From: Nannocystis exedens
Lineage (GTDB): Bacteria > Myxococcota_A > Polyangia > Nannocystales > Nannocystaceae
Assembly: GCF_002343915.1 (NCBI RefSeq)
Contig: NZ_NETK01000001.1
Span: 1,736,001 to 1,800,000 of the forward strand
Length of the DNA: 64,000 nucleotides
Direction of reading: 5' to 3'
Each line of letters opens with the position of its first letter. The stretch's first letter is position 1. The translations under genes and the position numbers were made by a program. Below the pieces are notes generated by a model that did not search any database, was not told where the DNA came from, and worked only from the letters and a program-made list of their open reading frames with translations. Of the stretch, positions 1 to 8,214 are shown piece after piece.

Positions 1-537
1 GGCGCCGCGATCGCCCTGCTCGTCCGCGGCGGTGTGCTGCTCCGCCTCGACGACGCCAGCGACCGGGGCAGCCGCGCCTGGGCCGAGTTCGGCCGGGCCA
101 GCCTCGGCAACCTGCCCGTGCTGGCGCTGATCGGCCTCTACGGCCTGGTCCTCCGCCTCGTCCTCAGCTTCGTCGCCAACGCCTTGGCCGGCGCGCACGC
201 CCTCGTCGAGCTGGTCGTGCTCGTCCTCCTCCTCACCTTCGCCACCTGCGCCGGCGACCTCGCGGCCGCCCGCCGCGTGCTCCGCGGCGAGCGCGGCGTC
301 CACCCCCGCGAGTACGTGCGCGCCTGCGTCGACGTGGCCAGGAGCCCGCGCCTGTGGCTGGCCTCCGGCGCGCTCACCCTCGCCCGCTGGGCCGTCGCCG
401 GCGCGATCGTCCTGGTCGCCGTCCACGGCGCCGGCGAAGCCTGGGCTTCCTGGTCCGCCCGCGGTCTCGCCTGTGTCGCCGTGTTCCTCGCGCTGTGGCG
501 CATGGCCGTCGCCGTCGAGGCCAGCCGCCGCGCTTGA
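1..537 (+). CDS. Hypothetical multi-pass membrane protein (5' truncated)
   Basis: The frame is open from base 1 and stops at 535-537, so only the C-terminal ~178 residues are present and the true start lies outside the window. The visible part has about three or four hydrophobic segments, including runs such as LPVLALIGLYGLVLRL, LVELVVLVLLLTFA and GLACVAVFLALW, separated by short Arg-rich loops. This suggests an inner-membrane protein with charged cytoplasmic loops. No family motif is recognisable and no function is proposed. The gap of about 650 bp that follows is filled with palindromic repeats, so the gene is unlikely to form an operon with the next one. Confidence 0.6.
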   Translation, partial: GAAIALLVRGGVLLRLDDASDRGSRAWAEFGRASLGNLPVLALIGLYGLVLRLVLSFVANALAGAHALVELVVLVLLLTFATCAGDLAAARRVLRGERGVHPREYVRACVDVARSPRLWLASGALTLARWAVAGAIVLVAVHGAGEAWASWSARGLACVAVFLALWRMAVAVEASRRA

Positions 538-548
538 GCGGGCCGCGC

Positions 549-1034
549 CTGTCTCTCGAGACAGATGCCAGGCCCCGCGCCCGTGACAGGCGGCGTGGCC
601 CCCCAGACTCCCGCGCCAGCGGCCGGATCACGTCGCCCGATGCATGTCTCGTGAGACATCCGAAGGCCGCGCGGTCTCGGCACATGTCTCTCGCGACATA
701 CCCGTTCCACGCCCCGACCCATGCCTCTCGAACCTCTTCCGGCCCGCACCGTCGCCGACCCATGGCCTTCGCGCCGAGCCGCTCCGTGACCTGTCCCTCA
801 GGGCATCGCCCGCCCCGCCCTCCGCCGGCACATGTCCTTCGAGACAGCGTCCAGGCCGAGCCGCTCGACCACGTCGCTCGGGTCATCCGCCCTCCGCCGG
901 CACATGTCCTTCGAGACAGCATCCGGGCCGAACCGCTCGACCTTGCCGCCCAGGTCATCCCCCATCCGTCCCTTCGCCCGCACATGTCCTTCGAGACAGC
1001 ATCCTGCCCGTGCTGCGTGACAAAATGTCTCTCC
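549..1034. repeat. Intergenic cluster of 14-bp CATG-type palindromic units
   Basis: This gap between two genes holds no convincing coding sequence. It carries at least eight palindromic units: 549-564 (CTGTCTC-TC-GAGACAG, a perfect 7-bp stem), 643-659, 683-700, 720-733, 790-807, 831-848, 903-920 and 983-1000. The last three share the core CATGTCCTTCGAGACAGC. They lie in a larger repeated segment: the units at 831 and 903 are 72 bp apart and the one at 983 is 80 bp further on, and between them a stretch like GCCGAGCCGCTCGACC recurs. Hairpin arms differ between units but often stay complementary. Confidence 0.85.
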
Positions 1035-1193
1035 GGCAGCCCGCACCGGCCTCTTACGGCGTCATTACGGCCTGAAGCTCCTGCAGGTGCTCCTGACCGC
1101 CGGACAGCGCCGACCCGCGCCGGTGCGGGATCGCCGTGGCGTCGTGCCCCGGCTTGCTGCTCGCCGCCTCCCAGCGTGCTAGCGTGCCTTCTC

Positions 1194-3005
1194 ATGCGCG
1201 TTGATATCGTCCCCTGGTTGTTCGTGCTCGCGGCCTGTGGCGCCGCGACCGAGGTACCGGCCCACCCCGCCCCGTCTCCCGTCATAGCGACGACGAAGCC
1301 CGTATCGGACCCGGCGCCCGCGCCGGCCGTGGCCACCGTCGGCGTCCGCCTCCGGGGCCACGACGGGTCCCCGTTGCAGCAGGCCGCCTTCACGCTCTAC
1401 CGCAACGGCTTCATGAAGCCGGTCGCCAGCGGCCCGCTCGCGGCCGACGGCAGCTTCCGCGCCGACGTCGAGCCCGGCGTCTACTTCCTCAGCGTCGCCG
1501 CCGTCGACCACGCCCAGCTCACGCAGCCCCTGCTGGTCGACGGCGCCGTGGAGGTCGAGGGCAACCTCGGCACCTACGCGCGCCCGGAGCCCGGCGAGGC
1601 GCTCCAGCTCAACCTGCAGTGGCTCGACGCCGACCGGGCCACCCTCGCCAGCGACTCCCGCTCGGCCGCCCGCACGCCCGCCGGCACCTATCGGCTCGAC
1701 CTCGCCGACCGGCCGAAGCGGGCCACGACGCTGCGCTACCAGCTCGGCTCCCGCGGTCGCACCTACAACGGCCCGCTCGCCGACCGCTACGAGAGCGACG
1801 GCGGCGGCGATTACTGGTCGGTGGTCGACCTCGCCGGACGCGACGCGCTCGAGCTCGACCTCGCCAGGCTGCCCCCGGCGGGCAAGGCGGCGCGGCTCGA
1901 GTGGCGCGGCGAGCGGCCGGAGCTGCGAGCCGTGCGGACCTACCGCGAGGCCTGGGAGCCGCGGGTCGCCGCGCTGCAGCGCGCCATGCTGCGCGACGAC
2001 GGCAACATCCTCGCGCCCGACGCGACCGAGACCGCGACCATGGCCGCGCTGGCCGCCGAGGCGTTCGCCGAGGCCGACGCCGCCGGCAGCGAAGACGAGC
2101 GCGTGCTGCTGCGCCTCGCCCACCTCGACCTCTTCGCCGCTTACGACGACCACGCCGACGCCCGCGAGCGCGCCGACTGGGTGCTGGCGCACGTCGACCC
2201 GCTCGACCCCCGGCTCGGCGCGTTCTGGAACGTGAACAACCTCTTATACCGCGTGCTCGACTCCGCCGACGAGACCTTCGCCGCGCGGGCCGAGGCGTGG
2301 CTCGCCCACGCGCAGGACAACCCCGACATCGGGACCGCTCTCGGCGCGATCGAGTTCCTCGTCCACCGGGCCCACGAGCGCGGCCTCGACGGCCGCGTCG
2401 CCGAGCTCTACGCCCGCGCCCGCGAGCCGCGGTTCGCCGGCACCTACACCCTCAAGCGGCTCGAAGAGCAGTTCGATCCGGACCGCAAGCTGCAACGGGG
2501 CAAGCCTTTCCCCGGGTTCGAATTCCCCGCGCTCGCCGCCGGCGCCCCGCCCGTGGCCCAGGCCGACCGCCGCGGCCGGCTCTACTTGATCGAGTTCTGG
2601 GCCACCTGGTGCGGCCCGTGCGTCGCCGAGATGCCCGCGCTGCACGCCGCCTACGCCGCCGTCAACGGCCTCCAGGCCCCGTCCGGCGAGGACGGCCTGC
2701 GCAAGCTCGGCGCGGTCGAGCGCCCGAAGCTCGAGTTCGTGTTCGTCTCCTTCGACCAGAGCCCCGCCGAGGTCGAGAAGTTCCGCGCGCAGCACTGGTC
2801 GATGCCGTGGACGCACGCGTTCGTCGGCCGCGACGGCGACGACGAGGTGATGGCGCGCTACGGCTTCTCGGGCGTCCCGACCGGCGTCCTCGTCGACGGC
2901 GCCGGCACCATCGTCGCGCTCGGCGGCGACCTCCGCGGCGAGGCGCTGCTGCCCACGCTCCAGCGCGCGCTCGCGGCCGGCTCCGGCGACGCCCGCCAGC
3001 ATTGA
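1194..3005 (+). CDS. TlpA-like thioredoxin-domain lipoprotein
   Basis: The 603-residue product begins MRVDIVPWLFVLAACG, a lipoprotein signal with lipobox LAAC, so it is probably anchored on the periplasmic side of a membrane. After a Pro/Ala linker comes a beta-sandwich-like segment (about residues 45-125) of the kind seen in carboxypeptidase-regulatory or SpaA domains. A helical middle region follows, and the C-terminus is thioredoxin-like. Its redox motif WCGPC is at residues 472-476 inside FWATWCGPCVAEMP, and a cis-Pro loop is seen at GVPTGVLVDG. This matches the TlpA/ResA group of periplasmic thiol-disulfide oxidoreductases, though the protein is much longer than a classical TlpA. The ATG at 1194 is chosen because it gives the signal peptide; longer frames upstream run through repeats. 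Confidence 0.85.
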   Translation: MRVDIVPWLFVLAACGAATEVPAHPAPSPVIATTKPVSDPAPAPAVATVGVRLRGHDGSPLQQAAFTLYRNGFMKPVASGPLAADGSFRADVEPGVYFLSVAAVDHAQLTQPLLVDGAVEVEGNLGTYARPEPGEALQLNLQWLDADRATLASDSRSAARTPAGTYRLDLADRPKRATTLRYQLGSRGRTYNGPLADRYESDGGGDYWSVVDLAGRDALELDLARLPPAGKAARLEWRGERPELRAVRTYREAWEPRVAALQRAMLRDDGNILAPDATETATMAALAAEAFAEADAAGSEDERVLLRLAHLDLFAAYDDHADARERADWVLAHVDPLDPRLGAFWNVNNLLYRVLDSADETFAARAEAWLAHAQDNPDIGTALGAIEFLVHRAHERGLDGRVAELYARAREPRFAGTYTLKRLEEQFDPDRKLQRGKPFPGFEFPALAAGAPPVAQADRRGRLYLIEFWATWCGPCVAEMPALHAAYAAVNGLQAPSGEDGLRKLGAVERPKLEFVFVSFDQSPAEVEKFRAQHWSMPWTHAFVGRDGDDEVMARYGFSGVPTGVLVDGAGTIVALGGDLRGEALLPTLQRALAAGSGDARQH

Positions 3006-3069
3006 CCTCGAGGCCATGGAGGCGGTCCAGGGGGCCGCGGAGCGGGCCCGCGTCGCGCTCGATCTGCCA

Positions 3070-3153
3070 CGTGCCCCTATGGACATGCCCTCGTAGACAT
3101 GAGCAGGAGGACATGTCCCCGTGCGCATGAGCTGAGAGCCTGTCCCCCGATCT
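3070..3153. repeat. Six-unit 14-bp phased CATG array
   Basis: Units start at 3070 (CGTG), 3084, 3098, 3112, 3126 (all CATG) and 3140 (CTGT), exactly 14 bp apart. The array lies between the convergent thioredoxin lipoprotein gene and the RND pump gene. It reaches the last bases of the pump gene, whose stop is at 3152-3154. Confidence 0.9.
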
Positions 3154-6100
3154 ACTCCTCCTCGTCGCCCGCGTACGGCCGCGGCGCCAGGCCGACGTCC
3201 GCCAGCACCGCGTAGGCCGCGGGGATGACGACGAGCACCAGCACCGTCGACGCCGCCAGGCCGAACACGATCGACGCCGCCACCGGCACCAGCGACTGCG
3301 CGTGGCGGCTGGTCTCGAACATGATCGGGAACAGGCCGGCGATGGTCGTCGCCGACGTCAGCAGCACCGCGCGGAAGCGGTCGCGGCTGGCCTGGCCGGC
3401 GGCGGCCGCGGGCGAGTCGCCGCGGACGCGGGCCATGTTGATGAACTCCATCAGCAGGATCGAGTCGTTGACCACCACCCCCGAGATGGCGATGAGGCCG
3501 AAGATGCTCTGCGACGACAGCGGCATGCCCATCAGCAGGTGGCCCCAGACCACCCCGACGAACGCGAACGGGATCGCCAGCATGACGATCAGCGGCGCCA
3601 CGAAGCTGCGGAACTGCAGGCTCAGCAGGGCGAACACCGCGAACAGCCCGATCAGCATCCGCGTCAGCATCGAGCTCAGCGCCTCGGCCGACTGCTTGGC
3701 CGCCCCGCCGGCCGCCAGGCGCACGTCGGGGAACTCGCGCTCGATCTCCGGCGCCGCCTCGGCCATGAAGCGGCTCATCACCTCCGACGCGTTGGCCTCC
3801 TCCGCCGACACGTTGCCGGTCACCGTCACCGTGCGCACGCTGTCGCGGCGGTTGAGGCGGGCGAAGCTGCTCGACAGCTCGATGGTGGCGATCGACCCGA
3901 GCGGCATGTTGACGCCGGGCGCGACCGTGATCGGCATCAGCTCGAGGTCGGCCATGGTGTCGCGGCCGCGGTGCTCGAGCTCGACGTAGAGCTCGTAGTC
4001 CTCGCCGTGGGTGTGGAACGTCTGGACCGACACGCCCGTCAGCGCCGAGCGGACCTGCTGGGCCACCGCGCTGCCGGTCAGCCCGTGGGAGCCGGCGCCC
4101 GGGCGCAGGCGCACGCGCACCTGCTCGCTGCCCGGGTCGAGGTTGTCGCCGACGTCGAACACCCCTGGGTTCTGCATGAACCACGCCTGGATCCGCTGCG
4201 ACACCTCCTTCGCCCGCTCGAGATCCTCGCACTGGATCTCGACCTCGATCGCGTTGCCGGCCGGGCCGCCCCGCGTCCCCGCGGCGAACTTCGTCACCGC
4301 CGCGCTCGGCAGCGGCCCCGTCTCCTCGCGCCACGCCTTCGAGAACGCGTCGAGCGTGGTCGAGCGCGACTCGATGCCGAGCAGGTCGACCGACACCGTC
4401 GCCAGGTGCGGCCCCGACTCGTCGGTCACGTCGGCGTTGTAGTTGAAGCGGGCCGACACGTTGCGGACCAGCGGCTGCTGCTCCGGCTGCTCCGGCGTCA
4501 GCTTGTCGTTGACGCGCCAGGCCGCGGCGACCACCCGGTCGACCTCCTGCTGCGTGCGCTCCAGCGGGGCCCCCGGCGGCAGCGCCAGCCGGAATTCGGC
4601 GACGTCGCCCTCGGCCGCCGGGAACGCCACGTAGCGCAGGCGCCCGCTCGTCAGCATCCCGACCGAGCCGAGCAGCAGCGCCACCATCAGCCCGAGCGTC
4701 GCCCAGCGGTGACGGACGGCGAAGTCGACCGCCCCGCCGAGCCGGCGCTCGCGGAAGCGGGCGAACCCCGCGTCGAACCACGCGCGCGCCTTGCTCTTGT
4801 GGTTGGGGTCGATGTCGCGGAACGCGTGCGCGAGGTGGTTCGGCAGGATGAAGAACGCCTCGATCAAGCTGACCGCCAGCACCGCCACCAGCACGATCGG
4901 GATCACCTGCAGCACCCGGCCGATCCGGCCCTCGATGCCCATCAGCGGCACGAACACCGCCACCGTCGTCAGGAACGACGACACCACCCCCGACGCGACC
5001 TCCTTGACCGAGTCGACCGCCGCGCGCATCGCCGACGCGCCGCGCTCGCGGTGGGCCGCGAAGTTCTCGGCGAACACGATCGCGTCGTCCATCACCAGGC
5101 CGAGCGCGACCAGCATCCCCATCATCGTCATCATGTTGACGGTCTGGCCGAGCTGCCCGAGCACCCACAGCGACCCGAGCACCGACACCGGCAGGCCGGC
5201 CGCGACCCAGAACGCCAGGCGCACGTGGAAGAACAGCCACAGCGTCACGAACACCAGCAGGAGCCCCTGCCACGCGTTGGTGAACAGCAGCCCGATCTGG
5301 TCGGCCACCGCCGAGGCCACGTTCTGCGTCAGCGTCAGCTTCACCCCGTTCGGCTTGCGCAGCTCCTGGTCGGCGAGGAACGCCTCGATCGCGGCCAGCA
5401 CGTCGAGGCTGTCCTGCCACGCCGTCTTGGTGATCCCGAGCGTGCAGGCGCGCTCGCCGTTGAACTGCGTCTGCTCCTCCTCGACCGCGAACGTGTCCTC
5501 GATCCTCGCCACGTCGGCGAGCCGGATCTCCGCCCCCCCGGCCGCGCCCTTGACCACCAGCTCGGCCAACGCCGACACGTCGGTGCGCTTGTCCGAGTAG
5601 CGGACCAGGATGTCGCCGCCGGCGCGCTCGATCGTCCCGATCGGGCTGTCGACGCTCTGGGCCTGCACGGCGGCCGCCACGTCGGCGACCGTCAGCCCGT
5701 GGCGGGCCAGCGCCGACTGCTTGAGCTGGATCAGGATCTGGTGGGTCGAGAAGCCCGCGATCGCCACCTGGGCGACGTGCTCGTCGCGCAGCAGCTCGCG
5801 GCGCAATTGCTCGCAGTACAGCTTGAGGTCCTGGGCCGACATCGGCCCGGTCACCGCGATCGAGGCCACCGGCGCGCGGCGGGTCGCGGCCGCCACCACC
5901 GGCGGGTCGAGGTCGGGCGGCAGGTCGCGCAGCCCGTCGACCGCCGACTTGACGTCGGCCAGCACGTCGGCGAGCGGCACCTTGTCCTCGACGTCGATCG
6001 TGATCGTCGCCGAGCCCTCGCGCGCCTGCGACGTCATCACCGCCACCCCGTCGAGCCCCGCGATCGCCTCCTCGATGCTCTGGACCAGCGTCTCGTCGAC

Positions 6101-6268
6101 GATCTCCGCGTCGGCGCCCGGGTAGGCCGCGGTGATGCGGATCTGCGACGGCTCGAACTCCGGGTACGACTCGCGCCGGAGCCCCGGCAGCGCCACCAGG
6201 CCGAGGATCAGGAACACCAACATCAACAAGTTTGCGGCCGTCGGGTGCCGCGCGAAGTAGACGATCAC
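3152..6268 (-). CDS. RND-family efflux permease
   Basis: The 1038-residue protein has the full RND/AcrB layout: an N-terminal transmembrane helix, two large periplasmic loops and two blocks of membrane helices. The start FARHPTAANLLMLVFLILGL and the following RRESYPEFEPSQIRITAAYPGA are typical of the family. The proton-relay pair of TM4 is visible in GLVMDDAIVFAEN (Asp-Asp), and the TM10 region reads GVVVNDSILLMEF. It should act with the adaptor encoded just upstream and an outer-membrane channel that is not in this window, as a proton-driven exporter of unknown substrate. The start is GTG, overlapping the adaptor's stop in the sequence GTGA, which indicates translational coupling. Confidence 0.95.
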   Translation of the reverse strand: MIVYFARHPTAANLLMLVFLILGLVALPGLRRESYPEFEPSQIRITAAYPGADAEIVDETLVQSIEEAIAGLDGVAVMTSQAREGSATITIDVEDKVPLADVLADVKSAVDGLRDLPPDLDPPVVAAATRRAPVASIAVTGPMSAQDLKLYCEQLRRELLRDEHVAQVAIAGFSTHQILIQLKQSALARHGLTVADVAAAVQAQSVDSPIGTIERAGGDILVRYSDKRTDVSALAELVVKGAAGGAEIRLADVARIEDTFAVEEEQTQFNGERACTLGITKTAWQDSLDVLAAIEAFLADQELRKPNGVKLTLTQNVASAVADQIGLLFTNAWQGLLLVFVTLWLFFHVRLAFWVAAGLPVSVLGSLWVLGQLGQTVNMMTMMGMLVALGLVMDDAIVFAENFAAHRERGASAMRAAVDSVKEVASGVVSSFLTTVAVFVPLMGIEGRIGRVLQVIPIVLVAVLAVSLIEAFFILPNHLAHAFRDIDPNHKSKARAWFDAGFARFRERRLGGAVDFAVRHRWATLGLMVALLLGSVGMLTSGRLRYVAFPAAEGDVAEFRLALPPGAPLERTQQEVDRVVAAAWRVNDKLTPEQPEQQPLVRNVSARFNYNADVTDESGPHLATVSVDLLGIESRSTTLDAFSKAWREETGPLPSAAVTKFAAGTRGGPAGNAIEVEIQCEDLERAKEVSQRIQAWFMQNPGVFDVGDNLDPGSEQVRVRLRPGAGSHGLTGSAVAQQVRSALTGVSVQTFHTHGEDYELYVELEHRGRDTMADLELMPITVAPGVNMPLGSIATIELSSSFARLNRRDSVRTVTVTGNVSAEEANASEVMSRFMAEAAPEIEREFPDVRLAAGGAAKQSAEALSSMLTRMLIGLFAVFALLSLQFRSFVAPLIVMLAIPFAFVGVVWGHLLMGMPLSSQSIFGLIAISGVVVNDSILLMEFINMARVRGDSPAAAAGQASRDRFRAVLLTSATTIAGLFPIMFETSRHAQSLVPVAASIVFGLAASTVLVLVVIPAAYAVLADVGLAPRPYAGDEEE

Positions 6269-7632
6269 GACGCCTCCCCGCGGGCCGCCCGCTGCAGCGC
6301 GGCGGTCCCCTCGTCATCGACGCGCGGCGCCAGCAGCATCCCCGCCAGCGCCGGCACCAGCTCGGTCAGCACGATCTTGTCGCCGGCCTGCACCTCGCCG
6401 GTCACGCACACGTACTCCTCCTGCACCAGCGTCGCCTCGACCTTGCGCAGCTCGAGCTTGTCCTCCGCGCCGACCACGTGCAGCGTCCCGTCGTGGTAGG
6501 CCGCGCGCGGCACCGCCAGGCAGTCGGCGCGCGGCGGCCCGCGCAGCTCGACCTCGACGTACAGCCCGCGGTTGAGCCGCGGCCCCTGCGGCTGCGCGCC
6601 GGGCTCGCGGGTGTCGTCGACCTGGACCACCGCGATCATCATCCGCGTGTTCGGGTCGATGCCGCCGAACCGGCGGAACTTGCCCTTCCACGTGCGCTGC
6701 AGGCCCTGGCCCTCGAGCCGCACGATCGCCTCGATGCCCTCGAGCCGCGACGGCCCGCCCGGCTGCGGCGGCGGGTCGTCGGGCTTGCGCGGCGGCAGCA
6801 GCGAGCCGAGGCTGCCGACCGGCACCTGCGCCGGGATCTCGAACACGTCGATGCCGTCGCCGACGATCAGGGCCTGCCCGCCGGTCACCACCTGCTGCAG
6901 CGCCGCGTTGACCTCGCGCAGGCGCATCGTGAACGGCGCCACGATCTCCGTCTTCGCCAGCTCGAGCTTGGTCGTCGCCACCCCGGCCTGTTGCTGCTCG
7001 AGCTGCGCCTCGAGCACGCGGCGGGTCGCCGGCAGCTCGCCGAGCGTGTTGCGATACGACTGCACCGTCTTCTCGGCCGTGATCACCGCCTTCTCGGCGA
7101 CCTCGACGTCGGTCAACGGCGCCGCGCCTTGCTCGTACAACGAGCGCACGCGCTCGAGCTCGCCGCGGGCCAGCTCGAGCGCGCGCTCGTCGATCTTCAG
7201 GTTCGACGCCGCGCTGGTCTCGCGCGCCTTGATCTCGGCGATCTGGGCCCGCACCGCCTTCACCACCGCCTCCGAGCGGCCCTGCTCGATCGCGTAGCTG
7301 CCGGGGTCGATCTTCAGCAGCACCGTCCCCTCCTGGACGATCCGCCCGACCTCGAGCCGGTCCGCCACCTCGACCACCGTGCCCGACACCTGCGCCAGCG
7401 CTTGCCACTCGCGCTGGGCCTCGACCGCGCCGTAGCCGACCACGCGCGGCACCACCTCGAGCGGCGCCAGCTCGAGCACGCGGACCGGGCGGCCTTGCAG
7501 GGCCGCGCTGCGCTGGCGGGGCGCCGCGCGGGTCGCTTGCAGCCACGCGTACACGCCGACGCCGACCAGGACGAAGGCGACGAAGGTGGCGACGCTGCGG
7601 AACAGGGGCTTGTCGTTGCTGGGAGTCGACAT
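6265..7632 (-). CDS. RND efflux membrane-fusion (HlyD/AcrA-type) adaptor
   Basis: The 455-residue periplasmic adaptor has one N-terminal membrane anchor (VATFVAFVLVGVGVYAWL). A split biotinyl-lipoyl-like segment follows, beginning GYGAVEAQREWQALAQVSGTV and resuming near VVTGGQALIVGDG. Between the halves lies a long alpha-helical hairpin (about residues 130-240) rich in Glu, Ala and Arg. The C-terminal beta-barrel and membrane-proximal regions follow. It is the first gene of a two-gene operon with the RND permease and overlaps it by four bases. The ATG at 7632 has no close competitor. Its job, by family, is to couple the inner-membrane pump to an outer-membrane channel. Confidence 0.93.
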   Translation of the reverse strand: MSTPSNDKPLFRSVATFVAFVLVGVGVYAWLQATRAAPRQRSAALQGRPVRVLELAPLEVVPRVVGYGAVEAQREWQALAQVSGTVVEVADRLEVGRIVQEGTVLLKIDPGSYAIEQGRSEAVVKAVRAQIAEIKARETSAASNLKIDERALELARGELERVRSLYEQGAAPLTDVEVAEKAVITAEKTVQSYRNTLGELPATRRVLEAQLEQQQAGVATTKLELAKTEIVAPFTMRLREVNAALQQVVTGGQALIVGDGIDVFEIPAQVPVGSLGSLLPPRKPDDPPPQPGGPSRLEGIEAIVRLEGQGLQRTWKGKFRRFGGIDPNTRMMIAVVQVDDTREPGAQPQGPRLNRGLYVEVELRGPPRADCLAVPRAAYHDGTLHVVGAEDKLELRKVEATLVQEEYVCVTGEVQAGDKIVLTELVPALAGMLLAPRVDDEGTAALQRAARGEAS

Positions 7633-7813
7633 GCGTCGACGGCGAATTTACACCGTCGCTCGCACCGGCGAGCGCAGCCGCGCCGCCGCCGCCGCCGCGA
7701 TTACGATCCCGTTACAACATGTCCGAAGATTCATGTAGCCGCATGCACGCGGCGCCGTGCGGAGATTCCCCTACGTCGTCTCGCGGGCCAGCGCCGAGAA
7801 ACTCGCCCCGGTG

Positions 7814-8149
7814 CTACACGTGGACGCCCGGGTCGTCGCGCTCCGCGTCGCGCGCCATCGCCCCCCCGAGATCGGCCCGCGTGATCCCGCGGAACCGTCG
7901 CTGCCGCCCTGCCAGCAGCCAGCCGAGCCGCGGCCGCACCTCGAGCAGGATCGCCTGCTCGACTCCGTGGCGGTCCTGCGGCGTCAGCAGCATCGACGGG
8001 CGGAACAGGCCGGTGCGGAAGGAGCCCAGCGCGATCACCTTCGCCTCGAGCTCGCCCTGCGTCTTCGAGGAGCCGACGTGCGACCGGGCGTCGGCGCCGA
8101 CCGTCCCGAGCAGCGCGAACGACTCCCCACCCTGGTCGCGGCACGCCGT
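7814..8149 (-). pseudogene. C-terminal remnant of an HTATIP2-like atypical SDR
   Basis: On the minus strand the translation runs LLGTVGADARSHVGSSKTQG, then ELEAKVIALGSFRTGLFRPS, then MLLTPQDRHGVEQAI, stopping at 7814-7816. It resembles the C-terminal half of HTATIP2/YbjT-like NAD(P)-binding proteins (GAD..S....Y..VKGE.EAKV..L, RPS.LL, R..E). The N-terminal Rossmann part with its glycine motif is missing: upstream the frame degenerates and runs into the cytochrome P450 start. The usual Tyr of the Y-x-x-x-K motif is not recognisable. This is probably a 5'-deleted relic of about 110 codons. An internal GTG at 8038 could still start a 74-residue peptide, but function is doubtful. Confidence 0.6.
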
Positions 8150-8214
8150 CGCGCGCCGCTCGTCGCCCCGGGCGTCGTGGCCGGCCGGGGACCGCCGTGC
8201 TAGACGGACCGCCG

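Noticed and set aside
1619..3130. A 503-codon frame in the thioredoxin lipoprotein gene
   Set aside because: It is an Arg-rich shadow frame with no motif.
3070..3153. Intrinsic terminators as a general explanation of the CATG hairpins
   Set aside because: No T-runs follow the hairpins, units occur inside genes and at gene starts as well as between convergent genes, and the strict 14-bp phase is not needed for termination.
2244..6317. A 1357-codon open frame antisense to the RND pump
   Set aside because: It is a shadow of the high-GC third positions of the pump gene: Arg/Gly/Pro/Ala-rich, no domain, and it overlaps three genes.
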